The position numbers and the translations under genes are program-made. The notes below the pieces were generated by a model. That model saw nothing but the letters and a program-made list of their open reading frames with translations. It ran no database searches and had not been told where the DNA came from. From NCBI GenBank assembly GCA_000708525.1, contig JMRP01000006.1, positions 37,909 through 101,908 of the forward strand: 64,000 nucleotides of DNA, read 5' to 3'. Below are positions 48,465 through 57,925 of this stretch, one piece after another. Position 1 is the first letter of the stretch. Each line of letters opens with the position of its first letter. Source of the DNA: Cyanobium sp. CACIAM 14 (GTDB lineage Bacteria; Cyanobacteriota; Cyanobacteriia; PCC-6307; Cyanobiaceae).

Positions 48465-48784
48465 GCGGGCAGGCGCAGCAGGGAGAGCAGATCGCCGGCG
48501 CTTTCGAGCTTCTCCAGTTCGGAATAACCACCGATCGCCTTCCCGTCGATGAAGATCTGGGGCACGCCGGTGCGCCCTCCGGCGCGCTTCATCATCACTT
48601 CCTTGTTGAGTTCATCGTCATCGATGATGTACTCGTTGTAGGTGACACCGAGACGGTCCAGCAGTCCCTTGGCGCGAATGCAGTCGGCGGAGAATCGCAG
48701 GGTATAGATCTCCACCTTGGCCGGAGGCTTCACCTCCGGCGCTTCCAGTGCGGGCTCCTGCGGTGGGGCTCCTGGACGCTCCAT
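48461..48784 (-). CDS. glutaredoxin-like protein lacking the first active-site cysteine
   Basis: A 107-residue product with the glutaredoxin fold: [40 protein letters not shown] with the cis-Pro. In standard GrxC the active site is CPYC or CPFC followed by IRAK; here it reads SADC, so the first (nucleophilic) Cys is Ser and only the second remains. The codons (TCC GCC GAC TGC) are clear. The partner gene gshB and the position next to prfB are those usual for grxC in picocyanobacteria. I start at ATG 48784; the frame is open to 48874. Activity as a classical thiol reductase is doubtful. Confidence 0.8.
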   Translation of the reverse strand: MERPGAPPQEPALEAPEVKPPAKVEIYTLRFSADCIRAKGLLDRLGVTYNEYIIDDDELNKEVMMKRAGGRTGVPQIFIDGKAIGGYSELEKLESAGDLLSLLRLPA

Positions 48785-48891
48785 CAAGTCCTGAAAGATT
48801 TCCTGATCACCACAGTAGAGGCCTCCCGCCCGTGAGGCACCGCGCCCTCCCCCCTCCTGATACGGTCGTGTCACAAGCTCTGTTGGCCGCG

Positions 48892-50017
48892 GTGCTCGAC
48901 CTCACCGATTTCAAGCGGGACCTCTCCGAACTCACCGACCGCCTGGGCCAAGCCCAGGACTGTCTTTGACGTACCGGCCCTGAAGGCCCGCCAGCGGGAC
49001 CTGGAACAGCTGGCTTCCCAGCCCGGCTTCTGGGACGACCAGCAGCAGGCCCAGAAACAGATGCGACGGCTGGACGAGGTGAAGGCCCAGCTCGAGCAGT
49101 TGCAGCGCTGGCAGGGCGCGATCGACGACGCCCAGGCCACCCTCGAGCTCTACGCTCTCGAACCCGACGACGACCTGCTCAGCGAAGCCCACGCAGGCCT
49201 GGCGAAGCTGCGGGGCGACCTGGATCGCTGGGAGCTTGAGCGGCTGCTGAGCGGCCCCTACGACAAGGAGGGGGCGGTGATCACGATCAACGCCGGCGCC
49301 GGCGGCACCGATGCCCAGGACTGGGCCCTGATGCTGATGCGCATGTACACCCGCTGGGCCGAGGACCACGGCATGAAGGTGACCGTGGACGAGCTCTCGG
49401 AAGGGGAGGAAGCGGGCATCAAGAGCTGCACCATCGAGATCGACGGGCGCTACGCCTACGGGTATCTCCGCAACGAGAAGGGCACCCACCGGCTGGTGCG
49501 GATCTCCCCCTTCAACGCCAACGACAAGCGCCAGACCAGCTTCGCGGGCGTGGAGGTGATGCCGAAACTCGAGGAGGAGGTGAAGCTCGACATCCCAGAG
49601 AAGGACCTGGAGATCACCACGTCCCGCTCCGGCGGCGCCGGTGGGCAGAACGTGAACAAGGTGGAGACCGCCGTTCGCATCCTGCACATCCCCACCGGAC
49701 TGGCGGTGCGCTGCACCCAGGAACGCTCCCAGCTCCAGAACAAGGAGAAGGCGATGGCCCTGCTGATGGCCAAGCTCCTGGTGATTGCCCAGGAGCAGCG
49801 GGCGGCCGAGATCGCCGACATCCGCGGCGACATGGTGGAAGCCGCCTGGGGGAATCAGATCCGCAACTACGTGTTCCACCCCTACCAGATGGTCAAGGAC
49901 CTGCGCACCGGCGAGGAGACGACCGACGTGCAGGGGGTGATGAACGGAGACCTGGATCCCTTCATCCAGTCCCTGCTGCGCCAGGGTGTGGAGGTCGCCG
50001 CCGAGGCGGCCGCCTGA
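48892..50017 (+). CDS. prfB: peptide chain release factor 2, programmed +1 frameshift
   Basis: RF2 ends translation at UGA and UAA. The first 25 codons, from GTG 48892 ([20 protein letters not shown]), end at an in-frame TGA at 48967-48969. Skipping one base leads to [15 protein letters not shown] and the rest, ending at 50017, for about 374 residues in all. The frame change occurs at CTT TGA C, the standard RF2 autoregulation site. Later motifs are complete: SPF anticodon-like tripeptide in [12 protein letters not shown] and GGQ in [22 protein letters not shown] at 48868 is a possible alternative start. The gene diverges from grxC. Confidence 0.95.
48964..48970 (+). promoter_or_regulatory. 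RF2 programmed frameshift site CTTTGAC
   Basis: The heptamer CTTTGAC holds the slippery CTT codon and the in-frame TGA. AGGA lies five bases before it and could act as the internal Shine-Dalgarno stimulator known from E. coli prfB. When RF2 is scarce, termination at TGA is slow and ribosomes shift +1 to make more RF2. Confidence 0.9.
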
Positions 50018-50029
50018 TCCCCGCCCGCC

Positions 50030-50227
50030 ATGCCCGAACCCGCCACCCCCGAGCCCGCCGGCACCGACGCCCCCGCCGGGGAAGGGACGAGCTTCGTGAA
50101 GCTGGCCATGCGCAACATGGTGCGCAAGGGACGCCAGAGCCTGGTGCATTTCGGCCTCACCGCCCTGGGCCTCAGCGCATTCCTAGTGCTGATCGCCTGG
50201 CTGGGCCGCCCCAGCCTGCCCCAATGA
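50030..50227 (+). CDS. DUF3285 small membrane protein
   Basis: A 65-residue protein: a Pro/Ala/Glu-rich start, then SFVKLAMRNMVRKGRQSLVH and one membrane helix (FGLTALGLSAFLVLIAWLG). This matches DUF3285, a short cyanobacterial family found next to prfB and ybeY. Its role is unknown. It starts 12 bases after prfB and its stop overlaps ybeY by four bases. Confidence 0.82.
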   Translation: MPEPATPEPAGTDAPAGEGTSFVKLAMRNMVRKGRQSLVHFGLTALGLSAFLVLIAWLGRPSLPQ

Positions 50228-50775
50228 CGACCCCGGCCCCGGCCGGGCCGCCCCCCGCCCTCGATCTGGCCTTCGGCCTGCAGGCCGGCGGCGAGGCCCC
50301 TCCACGGGGTTGCGTGCTGGTGGATCCGGGACTGGCCGAGGGCCGCTGGAGCGCCCACCTGGCCGCCTGGCTCGGCCAGCTGCAGCCGGAACTGCCGGCG
50401 CGGCTGCAGGCCCCGGGCTACAGCCTGGGGCTCGAGCTCTGTGACGATGCGGCCATCGCGGAGCTCAACCGCTCCTGGCGACAGATGACCGGCCCCACCG
50501 ACGTGCTGGCCTTCGCCGCCCAGGAGGGAGCCCCTCCGCTGCCGCCGGCGGCAACCGATGACGACGAAGCCTGGCTGGAACTGGGCGACATCGTCATCTC
50601 CCTGGACACCGCCCGCCGGCAGGCCGACGCAGCGGGGCACACGCTGGAGCAGGAACTGCTGTTCCTGGCCAGCCATGGACTGCTCCACCTGCTGGGCTGG
50701 GACCACCCCGACGAGGCCAGCCTGGCCGTGATGCTGGGGCGCCAGGCGACGCTCCTGGAGGCGTGTCCCCCCTGA
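50224..50775 (+). CDS. ybeY: endoribonuclease YbeY (rRNA maturation factor)
   Basis: A 183-residue metalloprotein. The zinc site HGLLHLLGWDHPDE (H-x3-H-x5-H, about residues 153-166) is complete, and INRSWRQMTGPTDVLAF-like sequence (LNRSWRQMTGPTDVLAFAAQ) precedes it with GDIVISLDTA. YbeY takes part in 16S rRNA 3' end processing and ribosome quality control. ATG 50224 overlaps the previous stop. Confidence 0.93.
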   Translation: MTTPAPAGPPPALDLAFGLQAGGEAPPRGCVLVDPGLAEGRWSAHLAAWLGQLQPELPARLQAPGYSLGLELCDDAAIAELNRSWRQMTGPTDVLAFAAQEGAPPLPPAATDDDEAWLELGDIVISLDTARRQADAAGHTLEQELLFLASHGLLHLLGWDHPDEASLAVMLGRQATLLEACPP

Positions 50776-50843
50776 CAGGGGCTGCCTGCTCCGGCCGGCG
50801 GGGGTAGTGTGCCGCTGGTCCATCCCACGGCGGTGCGGTGCCC

Positions 50844-51305
50844 ATGCACGTTCCAGAGGAACAACCATCGGCCCTGCACAACGTGTCCGGTGACCTGCAT
50901 CGCCGCGGACGCCGGTTCCGCGTGGGAGCCTGGAAGGTGGCTGGAGACCTCCCGGCCAGCTTCCGCTATGCGGCGCAGGGTCTGGCCTACGGCTTCGCCA
51001 GCCAGCGCAACTTCCGGATTCACGTGGTCACCGGCGCGCTGGTGTTCGCCCTGGGGATCTGGCTGCGGCTGGGCGTGGATCGCCTGGCCGTGCTGGTGCT
51101 CACGGTGGCGGCGGTGCTGGTGCTCGAACTGCTCAACACGGCCACCGAAGCGGTGGTCGACCTGGCCATCGGCCGCCAGTTCCATCCCCTCGCCCGCATC
51201 GCCAAGGACTGTGCCGCCGCGGCCGTGCTGGTGGCCGCCCTCAGTTCCCTCGCGATCGCCCTGCTGCTGCTCGTCCCCCCCCTGCTGACCCGCCTCGGCG
51301 CCTAG
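50844..51305 (+). CDS. dgkA: diacylglycerol kinase (prokaryotic DgkA type)
   Basis: A small integral membrane kinase of 153 residues. After a basic N-terminal part comes [20 protein letters not shown], three helices, and the family motif [16 protein letters not shown] with the catalytic Glu, then [16 protein letters not shown]. It phosphorylates diacylglycerol or undecaprenol. I use ATG 50844; a GTG at 50838 is in the same frame. Confidence 0.9.
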   Translation: MHVPEEQPSALHNVSGDLHRRGRRFRVGAWKVAGDLPASFRYAAQGLAYGFASQRNFRIHVVTGALVFALGIWLRLGVDRLAVLVLTVAAVLVLELLNTATEAVVDLAIGRQFHPLARIAKDCAAAAVLVAALSSLAIALLLLVPPLLTRLGA

Positions 51306-51315
51306 ATCGATCCCC

Positions 51316-51909
51316 ATGCTCCTGGTTCTCGACAACTACGACAGCTTCACCTTCAACCTGGTGCAGTACCTGGGCGAACTGGCCGCCGAGCACCCCCTGG
51401 CCGCCGAGCTGCGGGTGGAGCGCAACGACGCCCTCGATCTGGAGGCCATCCGGGCCCTGGATCCGGCGGCGATTCTCATCTCCCCGGGGCCCGGGGATCC
51501 GGACCAGTCGGGTGTGTGCCTCCAGGTCCTCAGGGAGCTGGGGCCATCGGTACCGATCCTGGGGGTTTGCCTGGGCCACCAGGCCCTGGCCCAGGTCTAC
51601 GGAGGACGGGTGGTGCGGGCCCAGGAGCTGATGCACGGCAAGACCTCCCCCGTGCGCCATCACGGCCAAGGGGTGTTCGAGGGCCTGCCCGATCCCCTCA
51701 CCGCCACCCGCTATCACAGCCTGATCGCCGAGCGGGAGAGCCTGCCCGACTGCCTCGAGATCACCGCCTGGCTGGAGGATGGCACGATCATGGGCCTGCG
51801 GCACCGCGAGCACCCCCACCTGCAGGGGGTGCAGTTCCACCCGGAGAGCGTGCTGACCCAGGCCGGCCACGAACTGCTGGCCAATTTCCTGCGCCAGGCG
51901 TCCCACTGA
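51316..51909 (+). CDS. trpG: anthranilate/aminodeoxychorismate synthase glutamine amidotransferase subunit
   Basis: A 197-residue class I amidotransferase that provides ammonia for anthranilate or 4-amino-4-deoxychorismate. The catalytic triad is visible: Cys in [15 protein letters not shown] (about residue 85), His and Glu in [12 protein letters not shown] (about 174-178). [20 protein letters not shown] is the standard start. Many bacteria use one protein as both TrpG and PabA, so the name is a choice. It begins 10 bases after dgkA. Confidence 0.9.
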   Translation: MLLVLDNYDSFTFNLVQYLGELAAEHPLAAELRVERNDALDLEAIRALDPAAILISPGPGDPDQSGVCLQVLRELGPSVPILGVCLGHQALAQVYGGRVVRAQELMHGKTSPVRHHGQGVFEGLPDPLTATRYHSLIAERESLPDCLEITAWLEDGTIMGLRHREHPHLQGVQFHPESVLTQAGHELLANFLRQASH

Positions 51910-51989
51910 ACCCCCGCCGGCTGGGGGACAGGCAGGGCGCTGCTAGCTTCTCGCGATCTCACGGGCCCGGTGGGGCCAAGCACGACGCC

Positions 51990-52745
51990 ATGCCCGCCCC
52001 CACCCACGGCACCACGATGACCCAGCGGCGGGCCGCCGGTGTGGCCCTGGGTCTGGCCCTTGCCGCCGGGCTCTCCCTGCCGGCGGTGGCCCAGAAGGGA
52101 GGGGGTGTCACCATCACCGGTCTCGGCCACAGCGCCCTGCTGATCCAGGGCGGAGGCGCGAGGGTGCTGCTGAATCCGTTCCAGCCGGTGGGATGCGCCG
52201 CCGGCCTGGCGGCGCCGCGGGTCGGTGCCGATGTGATCCTGGCCAGCAGCCAGCTCAAGGACGAGGGCGCGCCGGTGGCCAGCGGCCGGTTCCTGGTGAA
52301 GCCTGGCTCCTACCGGCTCGCCGGGCTCCAGATCGAGGGCATCGCCGTCCCCCACGACCGGGTGGGCGGCCGGCGTTTCGGCAATGCCACTCTCTGGCGC
52401 TGGCGCCAGGGGGGCCTCGACATCGCCCACCTCGGCGGCACCGCCGGCAGCCTCTCACCCACCGACAGGGTGCTGCTCGGCCGTCCCGACGTGCTGATCA
52501 TCGGGGTGGGCGGCGGCGCCAAGGTGTACACCGGCCCGGAGGCCGCCGAAGTGGCCCGGACCCTGCAGGCCCGCCGGGTGATCCCCGTGCAGTACAGCAG
52601 CGGCAAGCCGCCGGCTGGCTGCGATCAGGGTTCGGTGGAGCCGTTCCTGCAGGCCATGGCCGGCGCCAAGGTCCGCCGCAACGGGGGCAGCATCAGCGTG
52701 GTGCCGCCGGTGGGGGATGGCACGGTGATCGAGCTGCTGCGCTGA
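51990..52745 (+). CDS. secreted MBL-fold protein with degenerate metal site
   Basis: A 251-residue protein with a signal peptide (VALGLALAAGLSLPAVAQ) and a UlaG-like metallo-beta-lactamase fold: VTITGLGHSALLIQGGGARV, DIAHLGGTAG and VLIIGVGGGAKVYTGPEAAE. The usual HxHxDH zinc ligands are absent; the matching position reads ILASSQLKDEG. It may have lost hydrolase activity or use another site. It closes the prfB-to-trpG run of plus-strand genes. An in-frame ATG at 52017 is an alternative start. Confidence 0.75.
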   Translation: MPAPTHGTTMTQRRAAGVALGLALAAGLSLPAVAQKGGGVTITGLGHSALLIQGGGARVLLNPFQPVGCAAGLAAPRVGADVILASSQLKDEGAPVASGRFLVKPGSYRLAGLQIEGIAVPHDRVGGRRFGNATLWRWRQGGLDIAHLGGTAGSLSPTDRVLLGRPDVLIIGVGGGAKVYTGPEAAEVARTLQARRVIPVQYSSGKPPAGCDQGSVEPFLQAMAGAKVRRNGGSISVVPPVGDGTVIELLR

Positions 52746-52780
52746 CAGCGCTTCGCTGCTCCGTTCCAGGCCGTGCGGCC

Positions 52781-53920
52781 TCAGCCAGCCACCCCGATCC
52801 CCTCGATCCGCCGGTAGCTCTCCCAGAAGCGGCCCATCTGCTCGCGGGTGCCGATGCTGACCCGCAGGGAACCGTCGATCAGCGGCTTGCCCGCCATGGA
52901 GCGCACCAGGATGCCCTCCCGGCGCAGATCCGCCTCCACCGTCACCGCCGGGCGGCGGGGCCAGAGCAGCAGGTAGTTGCCCCCCGCCGCGTGGTGGCGC
53001 ACACCGGCAGCGCGCAGTTCCGCCACCAGACCGTCGCGGGCCCTGAGCACCTCCGCCACATAGGCCTCCACGTAGGCCGGATCGGCCAGGGCGGCGTGGG
53101 CGGCGCTGACGGCGAAGCTGTTGACGTCGTAGGGACCGCACACCCGGCTCACCCGATCCACCAGGGCGGGGGCACCGATCGCGAAGCCGATGCGCAGGCC
53201 AGCCAGGCCGGCGGTCTTGGAGAGGGAGCGCAGCACCAGCAGGTTGGGATGGCCGGCGAAGGGATCGCCCGCGCCGGTGGCACGTGCCTGCAGGAGCGGC
53301 AGCACGCTGTCACCGGTGAAGGCCTCGTAGAGCTCGTCCACCACCACCAGCGTGCGGGGCGCCGCCGCCGCCAGCTCCAGGATCCGCTCCGGCCCCAGGC
53401 GGGTGCCGGTGGGATTGTTGGGGTTGCAGAGCAGCAGGAGGCGCGGAGGATCGGTCTGACCCTCGCGATCCACGGGCTCGAGAGCGCGGCGGATCTCCTC
53501 CAGCGGAAAGCCGAAATCGGGCAGGCGGTAGGGAATCGCCTCGATCACCATCCCCTGCATGCGGGCGCAGGGGGCGTAGTAGCCGAAGGTGGGGCTGGTG
53601 GTGAGCAGCCGCTCCCCCGGGGAACCGAAGGCGTGGAAGATGGCGTGGATGGCCTCGTCCACCCCGTTGAACAGACCGATGCCGGCGGGGGAGAGCCCAC
53701 CTGCCCCGAGGGAAGCGACCACGGCCTCCCGCAGGCCGTCGTATTCGGGGTAGATCGCGTACTGCTCGGCAGGGATGGCCCGGATCGCCTCCACCACCTT
53801 CGGACTGGGTCCGATGGTGTTCTCGTTGAAATCGAGGCGCAGCAGCCCGCGGCGGCCCTCGAGGGGGGCGCTGTAGGCCACCAGAGCCTCGACTTCCCGC
53901 CGGGCGGTGATGTGGGTCAC
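52781..53920 (-). CDS. hisC: histidinol-phosphate aminotransferase-like
   Basis: A 379-residue fold-type I PLP aminotransferase. Landmarks: LLRLDFNENTIGPSPKVVEA, TSPTFGYYAPCARMQG, LLCNPNNPTGTRLGPERIL, VVDELYEAF, and the PLP Lys in VLRSLSKTAGLAGLRIGFAIG-type sequence. HisC converts imidazole-acetol phosphate to histidinol phosphate; close relatives act on other amino acids, so substrate is an inference. The start overlaps the DUF29 stop by four bases. Confidence 0.87.
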   Translation of the reverse strand: MTHITARREVEALVAYSAPLEGRRGLLRLDFNENTIGPSPKVVEAIRAIPAEQYAIYPEYDGLREAVVASLGAGGLSPAGIGLFNGVDEAIHAIFHAFGSPGERLLTTSPTFGYYAPCARMQGMVIEAIPYRLPDFGFPLEEIRRALEPVDREGQTDPPRLLLLCNPNNPTGTRLGPERILELAAAAPRTLVVVDELYEAFTGDSVLPLLQARATGAGDPFAGHPNLLVLRSLSKTAGLAGLRIGFAIGAPALVDRVSRVCGPYDVNSFAVSAAHAALADPAYVEAYVAEVLRARDGLVAELRAAGVRHHAAGGNYLLLWPRRPAVTVEADLRREGILVRSMAGKPLIDGSLRVSIGTREQMGRFWESYRRIEGIGVAG

Positions 53921-54402
53921 GGGAAAGCGCTGCCCCAGTCACCGGAGGTGTCGCAGACACCCTGGGGATTCAGGGCCTCCTCGAAGCTCCAGGGACAGGC
54001 CGCGGGCAGCTGGCGCAACGCCAGATCGGTCTCCCGCAACGCCTGATCGACACCCACATCGTAGCCGTCCTCCATGGCCTCGTTGAACCGCGCCGCGAGG
54101 CCGGGATTCCGCCTGAGGAGGCTGGCGATGGCTCGGCGCTGCTCACGGACGGTGAGAAACCAGCTGCGGCAGCGCCGCTCCGGTTGGTGCTCCCATTTCA
54201 GCAGGTGCGCCAGCAGCACTCCCAGCCGGCTGACCAGCTCCCGAAATTCCTGGCGGCCCAGCGCTTCCGGTTCCTCCGTCAGGTGGCTCCAGTCGAGCCG
54301 GGAGCTGTCACGATCCCGCAGGGCGGCGCACTGCTCTTCCACCCACCCATAGAAATCCTGCTCGTAGCTGGCGGCCTGCACGGCGAGGCGGCTGCAATTC
54401 AT
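53917..54402 (-). CDS. DUF29 family protein
   Basis: A 161-residue, mostly helical protein. The start SYEQDFYGWVEEQCAALRDR and RQEFRELVSRLGVLLAHLLK plus QPERRCRSWFLTVREQRRAI are the DUF29 signature, a family common and often multi-copy in cyanobacteria, without known function. It is coupled to hisC by a four-base overlap. Confidence 0.83.
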   Translation of the reverse strand: MNCSRLAVQAASYEQDFYGWVEEQCAALRDRDSSRLDWSHLTEEPEALGRQEFRELVSRLGVLLAHLLKWEHQPERRCRSWFLTVREQRRAIASLLRRNPGLAARFNEAMEDGYDVGVDQALRETDLALRQLPAACPWSFEEALNPQGVCDTSGDWGSAFP

Positions 54403-54412
54403 CCCTCACCCT

Positions 54413-54440
54413 AATGAGAGCGCGGGAATGAGAGCGCGGG
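54413..54440. repeat. perfect 14-bp tandem duplication
   Basis: Two adjacent identical copies of AATGAGAGCGCGGG (54413-54426 and 54427-54440) lie just upstream of the DUF29 gene and downstream of argS. The second copy runs into further G and C bases. Confidence 0.8.
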
Positions 54441-54507
54441 GGCGGGAGCACGTCGAGGCCTGGTGCCCCAGCAATCCTGCGCGCCCGACCATCGCGATCG
54501 CGGGTCA

Positions 54508-56307
54508 CTACATGCGCTCGAGGGTGGGAATGCCGAGAAGGCCGAGACCCAGTTTGAGCGTATCCGCCGTGAGCCGGCAGAGGGCCAGCCTTGAGGCGCG
54601 GGCCGGTTCCTCGGCCTTCAGCACCGGCACCTGGTCATAGAAACGGTTGAACACCTGGGAGAGCTCGAAGAGATAGCCGCACAGCCGATTGGGCAGCAGT
54701 TCCTCCTCCACCTCCAGGATCACGCGGTCGAACTGCAGAAGCTGGCGCACCAGCGCCCACTCCTGGGGTTCGGTGAACACCAGCGGCCCGGTGATGTCCC
54801 CGGCATCGGCACCGCCCCGGCGGGCGATCCCGGCGATGCGCACCACCGCATAGAGCAGATAGGGGGCGGTGTTGCCCTGCAGGGCCAGCATGCGATCGAA
54901 GCTGAACTGGTAGTTCGTGATCCGGTTGGTGGACAGATCGGCGTACTTCACCGCCGCCAGGCCCACGGTGGTGGCCACCTGGGTGACGAAGGCCTCGTCT
55001 TCCTGGCGGCCCTCCTCCGCAAGCCGCCGGCGCAGATCGGCCTCGGCCCGCTCCACCGCCTCGTCGAGCAGGTCTTTCAGCCGCACCGTGTCGCCGGCGC
55101 GGGTCTTGAGCTTCCTGCCGTCCTCCCCCTGCACCAGCCCGAAGGGCACGTGCTCCAGCCGGCCGCCCTCGGGCACCCAGCCGGCTCGGCGGGCCACCTG
55201 GAACACGCCGGCGAAATGGGAGGCCTGGCCGGCGTCGGTCACGTAGATCAGCCGCCGCGCCCCATCGCCCTGCGGAGCTGGCGCGAAGCGGTAGCGGATC
55301 GCCGCCAGGTCGGTGGTGGCGTAGTTGAAGCCACCGTCGCTCTTGCGCACGATCACCGGCGGCGCCGGGCTGGGCTGGCCGTCCTCCCCCACCAGGAACA
55401 CGCACTGGGCGCCCTGGTCCTCCACCAGCAGCCCGGCGGCGGCCAGATCCTCCACCACCGCCTCCAGGAACGGGTTGTAGAAGGATTCGCCGCGCTCGGC
55501 GAGGCGGATGTCGAGGCGGTCGTAGATCCGCTGGAACTCGCGGCGCGACTGGTCGCACAGCAGCCCCCAGGCCTTCAGGGACACCGGATCGCCCCCCTGC
55601 AGCTTCACCACTTCCTCGCGGGAGGCCGCCTGGAAGGCCTCATCGCTGTCGAAGCGGGCCTTGGCCTGGCGGTAGAAGGCCACCAGATCGCCCAGGTCCA
55701 CCGCATCGGCCGCACGTAGCGCCTCGGGGGCCACCTCCCGCAGATGGGTGATGAGCATGCCGAACTGGGTGCCCCAATCGCCCACGTGGTTGAGCCTCCG
55801 CACGGGATGGCCGCGGAACTCCAGCACCCGCGCTAGGGCATCGCCGATGATCGTGGAACGCAGATGCCCCACGTGCATCTCCTTGGCGATGTTGGGGCTG
55901 GAGAAATCCACCACCACCGGCGGGGCATCGGCCGCCACCGCCGGCACCCCGAGACGGGGATCGGCCAGCCGCCGACTCACCTCCTCGGCCAGCACCTCGG
56001 GCCGCAGGGTGAGGTTGATGAAGCCCGGGCCGGCGATCTCTGGGGGCAGGCACAGCGCCGCGAAGGCGGCATCCGCCTCCAGTTCCGCCACGATCGCCGC
56101 CGCGATCTGCCGCGGCGCCTGCCGCAGGGGCTTGGCCAAGGCCAGGGCCCCGTTGGCCTGGAAATCACCGAACTCCGGCCGGGACGCCGGCGCCAGTTGG
56201 GGATCGAGGGGCCGGCCGGCTTGCACGGCGGCATCGGCCGCCTCGGGGAAGGCCCGGTTCAGGGCCGCCTCCACCAGGGCAATGAGGTCCTTGAAAAGCA
56301 GGAGCAT
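54508..56307 (-). CDS. argS: arginyl-tRNA synthetase
   Basis: A 599-residue class I synthetase. The HIGH-type motif is in [20 protein letters not shown] (about residues 130-149); the KMSKS-like loop is represented by [20 protein letters not shown] near 360. The C-terminal DALR anticodon-binding part includes [16 protein letters not shown] and ends [12 protein letters not shown]. It charges tRNA-Arg. Upstream of it lies a long untranslated stretch with a G14 tract. Confidence 0.95.
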   Translation of the reverse strand: MLLLFKDLIALVEAALNRAFPEAADAAVQAGRPLDPQLAPASRPEFGDFQANGALALAKPLRQAPRQIAAAIVAELEADAAFAALCLPPEIAGPGFINLTLRPEVLAEEVSRRLADPRLGVPAVAADAPPVVVDFSSPNIAKEMHVGHLRSTIIGDALARVLEFRGHPVRRLNHVGDWGTQFGMLITHLREVAPEALRAADAVDLGDLVAFYRQAKARFDSDEAFQAASREEVVKLQGGDPVSLKAWGLLCDQSRREFQRIYDRLDIRLAERGESFYNPFLEAVVEDLAAAGLLVEDQGAQCVFLVGEDGQPSPAPPVIVRKSDGGFNYATTDLAAIRYRFAPAPQGDGARRLIYVTDAGQASHFAGVFQVARRAGWVPEGGRLEHVPFGLVQGEDGRKLKTRAGDTVRLKDLLDEAVERAEADLRRRLAEEGRQEDEAFVTQVATTVGLAAVKYADLSTNRITNYQFSFDRMLALQGNTAPYLLYAVVRIAGIARRGGADAGDITGPLVFTEPQEWALVRQLLQFDRVILEVEEELLPNRLCGYLFELSQVFNRFYDQVPVLKAEEPARASRLALCRLTADTLKLGLGLLGIPTLERM

Positions 56308-56708
56308 GGAGGCCTTGAACCAGAAGAGCGGCGCCAGGAAGCCCCCTGATCATCCATCCAAGGGGGGCGCAGGGCTGCCGGCCCGAGACTCTCTGGCAAG
56401 GGGGGGGGGGGGGCGACAGCGAGGACTCAGAACGCCGCAGGTCCGTTGCAGATCCGCAGCGGAGTGAAGGCTTGATCCCTCCAGCTCCTGGATGCGCCGC
56501 AGCCAAGCCAAGGACTCGTCAGCGCGTGGGAGGGCACCCGACAGCCGGGGACATCCCTTCTCCCGCAACAGCTGTCAGGGACACAAACAGTCAGGCCAAG
56601 GCGTCAGCGCGGTCCAGTCATTGGCACTGGAGGGTCGAAGACCATTATGAAGAACCTCCATCTGCCTGAAGGGGGATGGGCAAGGAAGAGGTGTAGCCTG
56701 AACAACAG
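56308..56708. other. intergenic stretch with a G14 homopolymer
   Basis: About 400 bases separate the start of argS (minus) from the first accessory gene (plus). I see no convincing gene. A run of 14 G occupies 56400-56413, about 93 bases from the argS start codon. The region marks the change from conserved core genes to the accessory block. Confidence 0.5.
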
Positions 56709-57581
56709 ATGAACGTTGTCGCCATGGGTCCATCCACCAACAAGGCCACAATGCCCAGCATGGCTGCCCGTCTCGCCGGCGCCTCCACAGCAGCAGGGCT
56801 GCTGTCCCTGCTGGCAGGCATGCCCGCTTTCGCGGCCGACCCCTACTTCACGCTGACGTTCGATTCCACTGCCGCCAGCAGCACTGATGGTGGGCACACT
56901 GGGATCAAGGGCCAGGCCACTTATACCTTTTCAACGGCCACTCCCGGCCAGATGACGCTCAACCTGCAGAACCTCTCAGGATCCCCAGCCACAACCGCTC
57001 TGCTGGTTAGCTCTGGCTTCAATGCACCCACCAACCCACCGTCCACCTCAGACGTCACCGTAGCTAACGGCACAGGAATCGCCCCTTGGGTTGTTTCCTT
57101 GAACGGCAGTCTGCAACCCTTTGGATCATTCGACGCCTGCACATCAATCAACAGCAGTGGCGACTGCGACGCTAGCGGCTCTCCCAACGCCGGCCTGGCC
57201 ATTGGTGATCCGGCCAAAGACGTGGCAACCTTCACGCTGACCAGCGCCAATCCCCAGCTTACTACTGCTACGCAGTACCGAGATGCCTTTGTGAAAATGT
57301 TTCAACCTCCTAGTGGAGATCCCAGCCAATTCGCAGGCAGCTACTTCATGCGATTCAAGGCAATAACGGGGACGGGATCTCTCGCCTCCTGCACATCGAC
57401 ACCAGACGGAAGCTGTAGCGATAAAATCTGGGCTACAAGTATTACCACAGGCGGCGGTGGAGAAGCCCCTCCCGATTCTTCTTCTGTGCCAGGTCCGCTT
57501 CCACTCTTTGGCGCCGCTGCCGCTTTCGGGTATAGCCGTAAGCTCCGTCGCCGCATGAAGCAGTCATCCATGTTTGGCTGA
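56709..57581 (+). CDS. secreted protein with PEP-CTERM-like sorting tail (copy 1)
   Basis: A 290-residue protein. The signal peptide (AARLAGASTAAGLLSLLAGM, cleavage after AFA near residue 43 of the longest form) precedes a Thr/Ser/Asn-rich, beta-type body with Cys pairs (SFDACTSINSSGDCD). The tail from about residue 260 reads VPGPLPLFGAAAAFGYS then RKLRRR: a Pro motif, short hydrophobic helix and basic cluster, as in PEP-CTERM sorting signals, with VPGP in place of VPEP. It should be exported and processed at the membrane by an exosortase. The body aligns loosely with the protein at 60701-61489. Internal ATGs at 56751 and 56760 are alternative starts. Confidence 0.72.
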   Translation: MNVVAMGPSTNKATMPSMAARLAGASTAAGLLSLLAGMPAFAADPYFTLTFDSTAASSTDGGHTGIKGQATYTFSTATPGQMTLNLQNLSGSPATTALLVSSGFNAPTNPPSTSDVTVANGTGIAPWVVSLNGSLQPFGSFDACTSINSSGDCDASGSPNAGLAIGDPAKDVATFTLTSANPQLTTATQYRDAFVKMFQPPSGDPSQFAGSYFMRFKAITGTGSLASCTSTPDGSCSDKIWATSITTGGGGEAPPDSSSVPGPLPLFGAAAAFGYSRKLRRRMKQSSMFG

Positions 57582-57629
57582 GCATCACATCCACGCTGCC
57601 TCCCGCAGCTCACAAACCCCAGACTCATG

Positions 57630-57660
57630 AGCCTGTTCATCTTGAGCAGGCTTTTTATTT
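57630..57660 (+). terminator. Rho-independent terminator
   Basis: A 9-bp stem (AGCCTGTTC pairing with GAGCAGGCT, one G-T pair) with a five-base loop is followed by TTTTTATTT. It lies 48 bases after the stop of the first PEP-CTERM-like gene and should end that transcript before the HpsJ-like gene. Confidence 0.8.
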
Positions 57661-57925
57661 CTCGTTCATGGCCCACCAAGATGTAGGCAGGATCTCGGCA
57701 GACATTAACTTCGATTCAGGCCGGGTAGGCCCACACCGATGCTTCTCTCATCCCCTGATCGCACAGCTTGTGGCCTGGGCCTTCGCCAAACCTCCTGCGG
57801 AGCAGCTGCCCTCCCTTGCTTGACAACCGCACGAACAAGGAAATCACCATGGCAACACATGAGCCGATATGACCCACACATCAAACGTTCGTGCGTTCAG
57901 AGTCAGTCTTCTCGCCAATTTCCCA

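Noticed and set aside
49061..50017. prfB starting at ATG 49061 as a shorter gene
   Set aside because: Conserved N-terminal RF2 sequence lies upstream and is joined by the programmed CTTTGAC shift.
54440..54510. Possible tRNA or small RNA between argS and the DUF29 gene
   Set aside because: No cloverleaf or T-loop sequence could be made; only a HIP1 octamer and a short tandem duplication are present.
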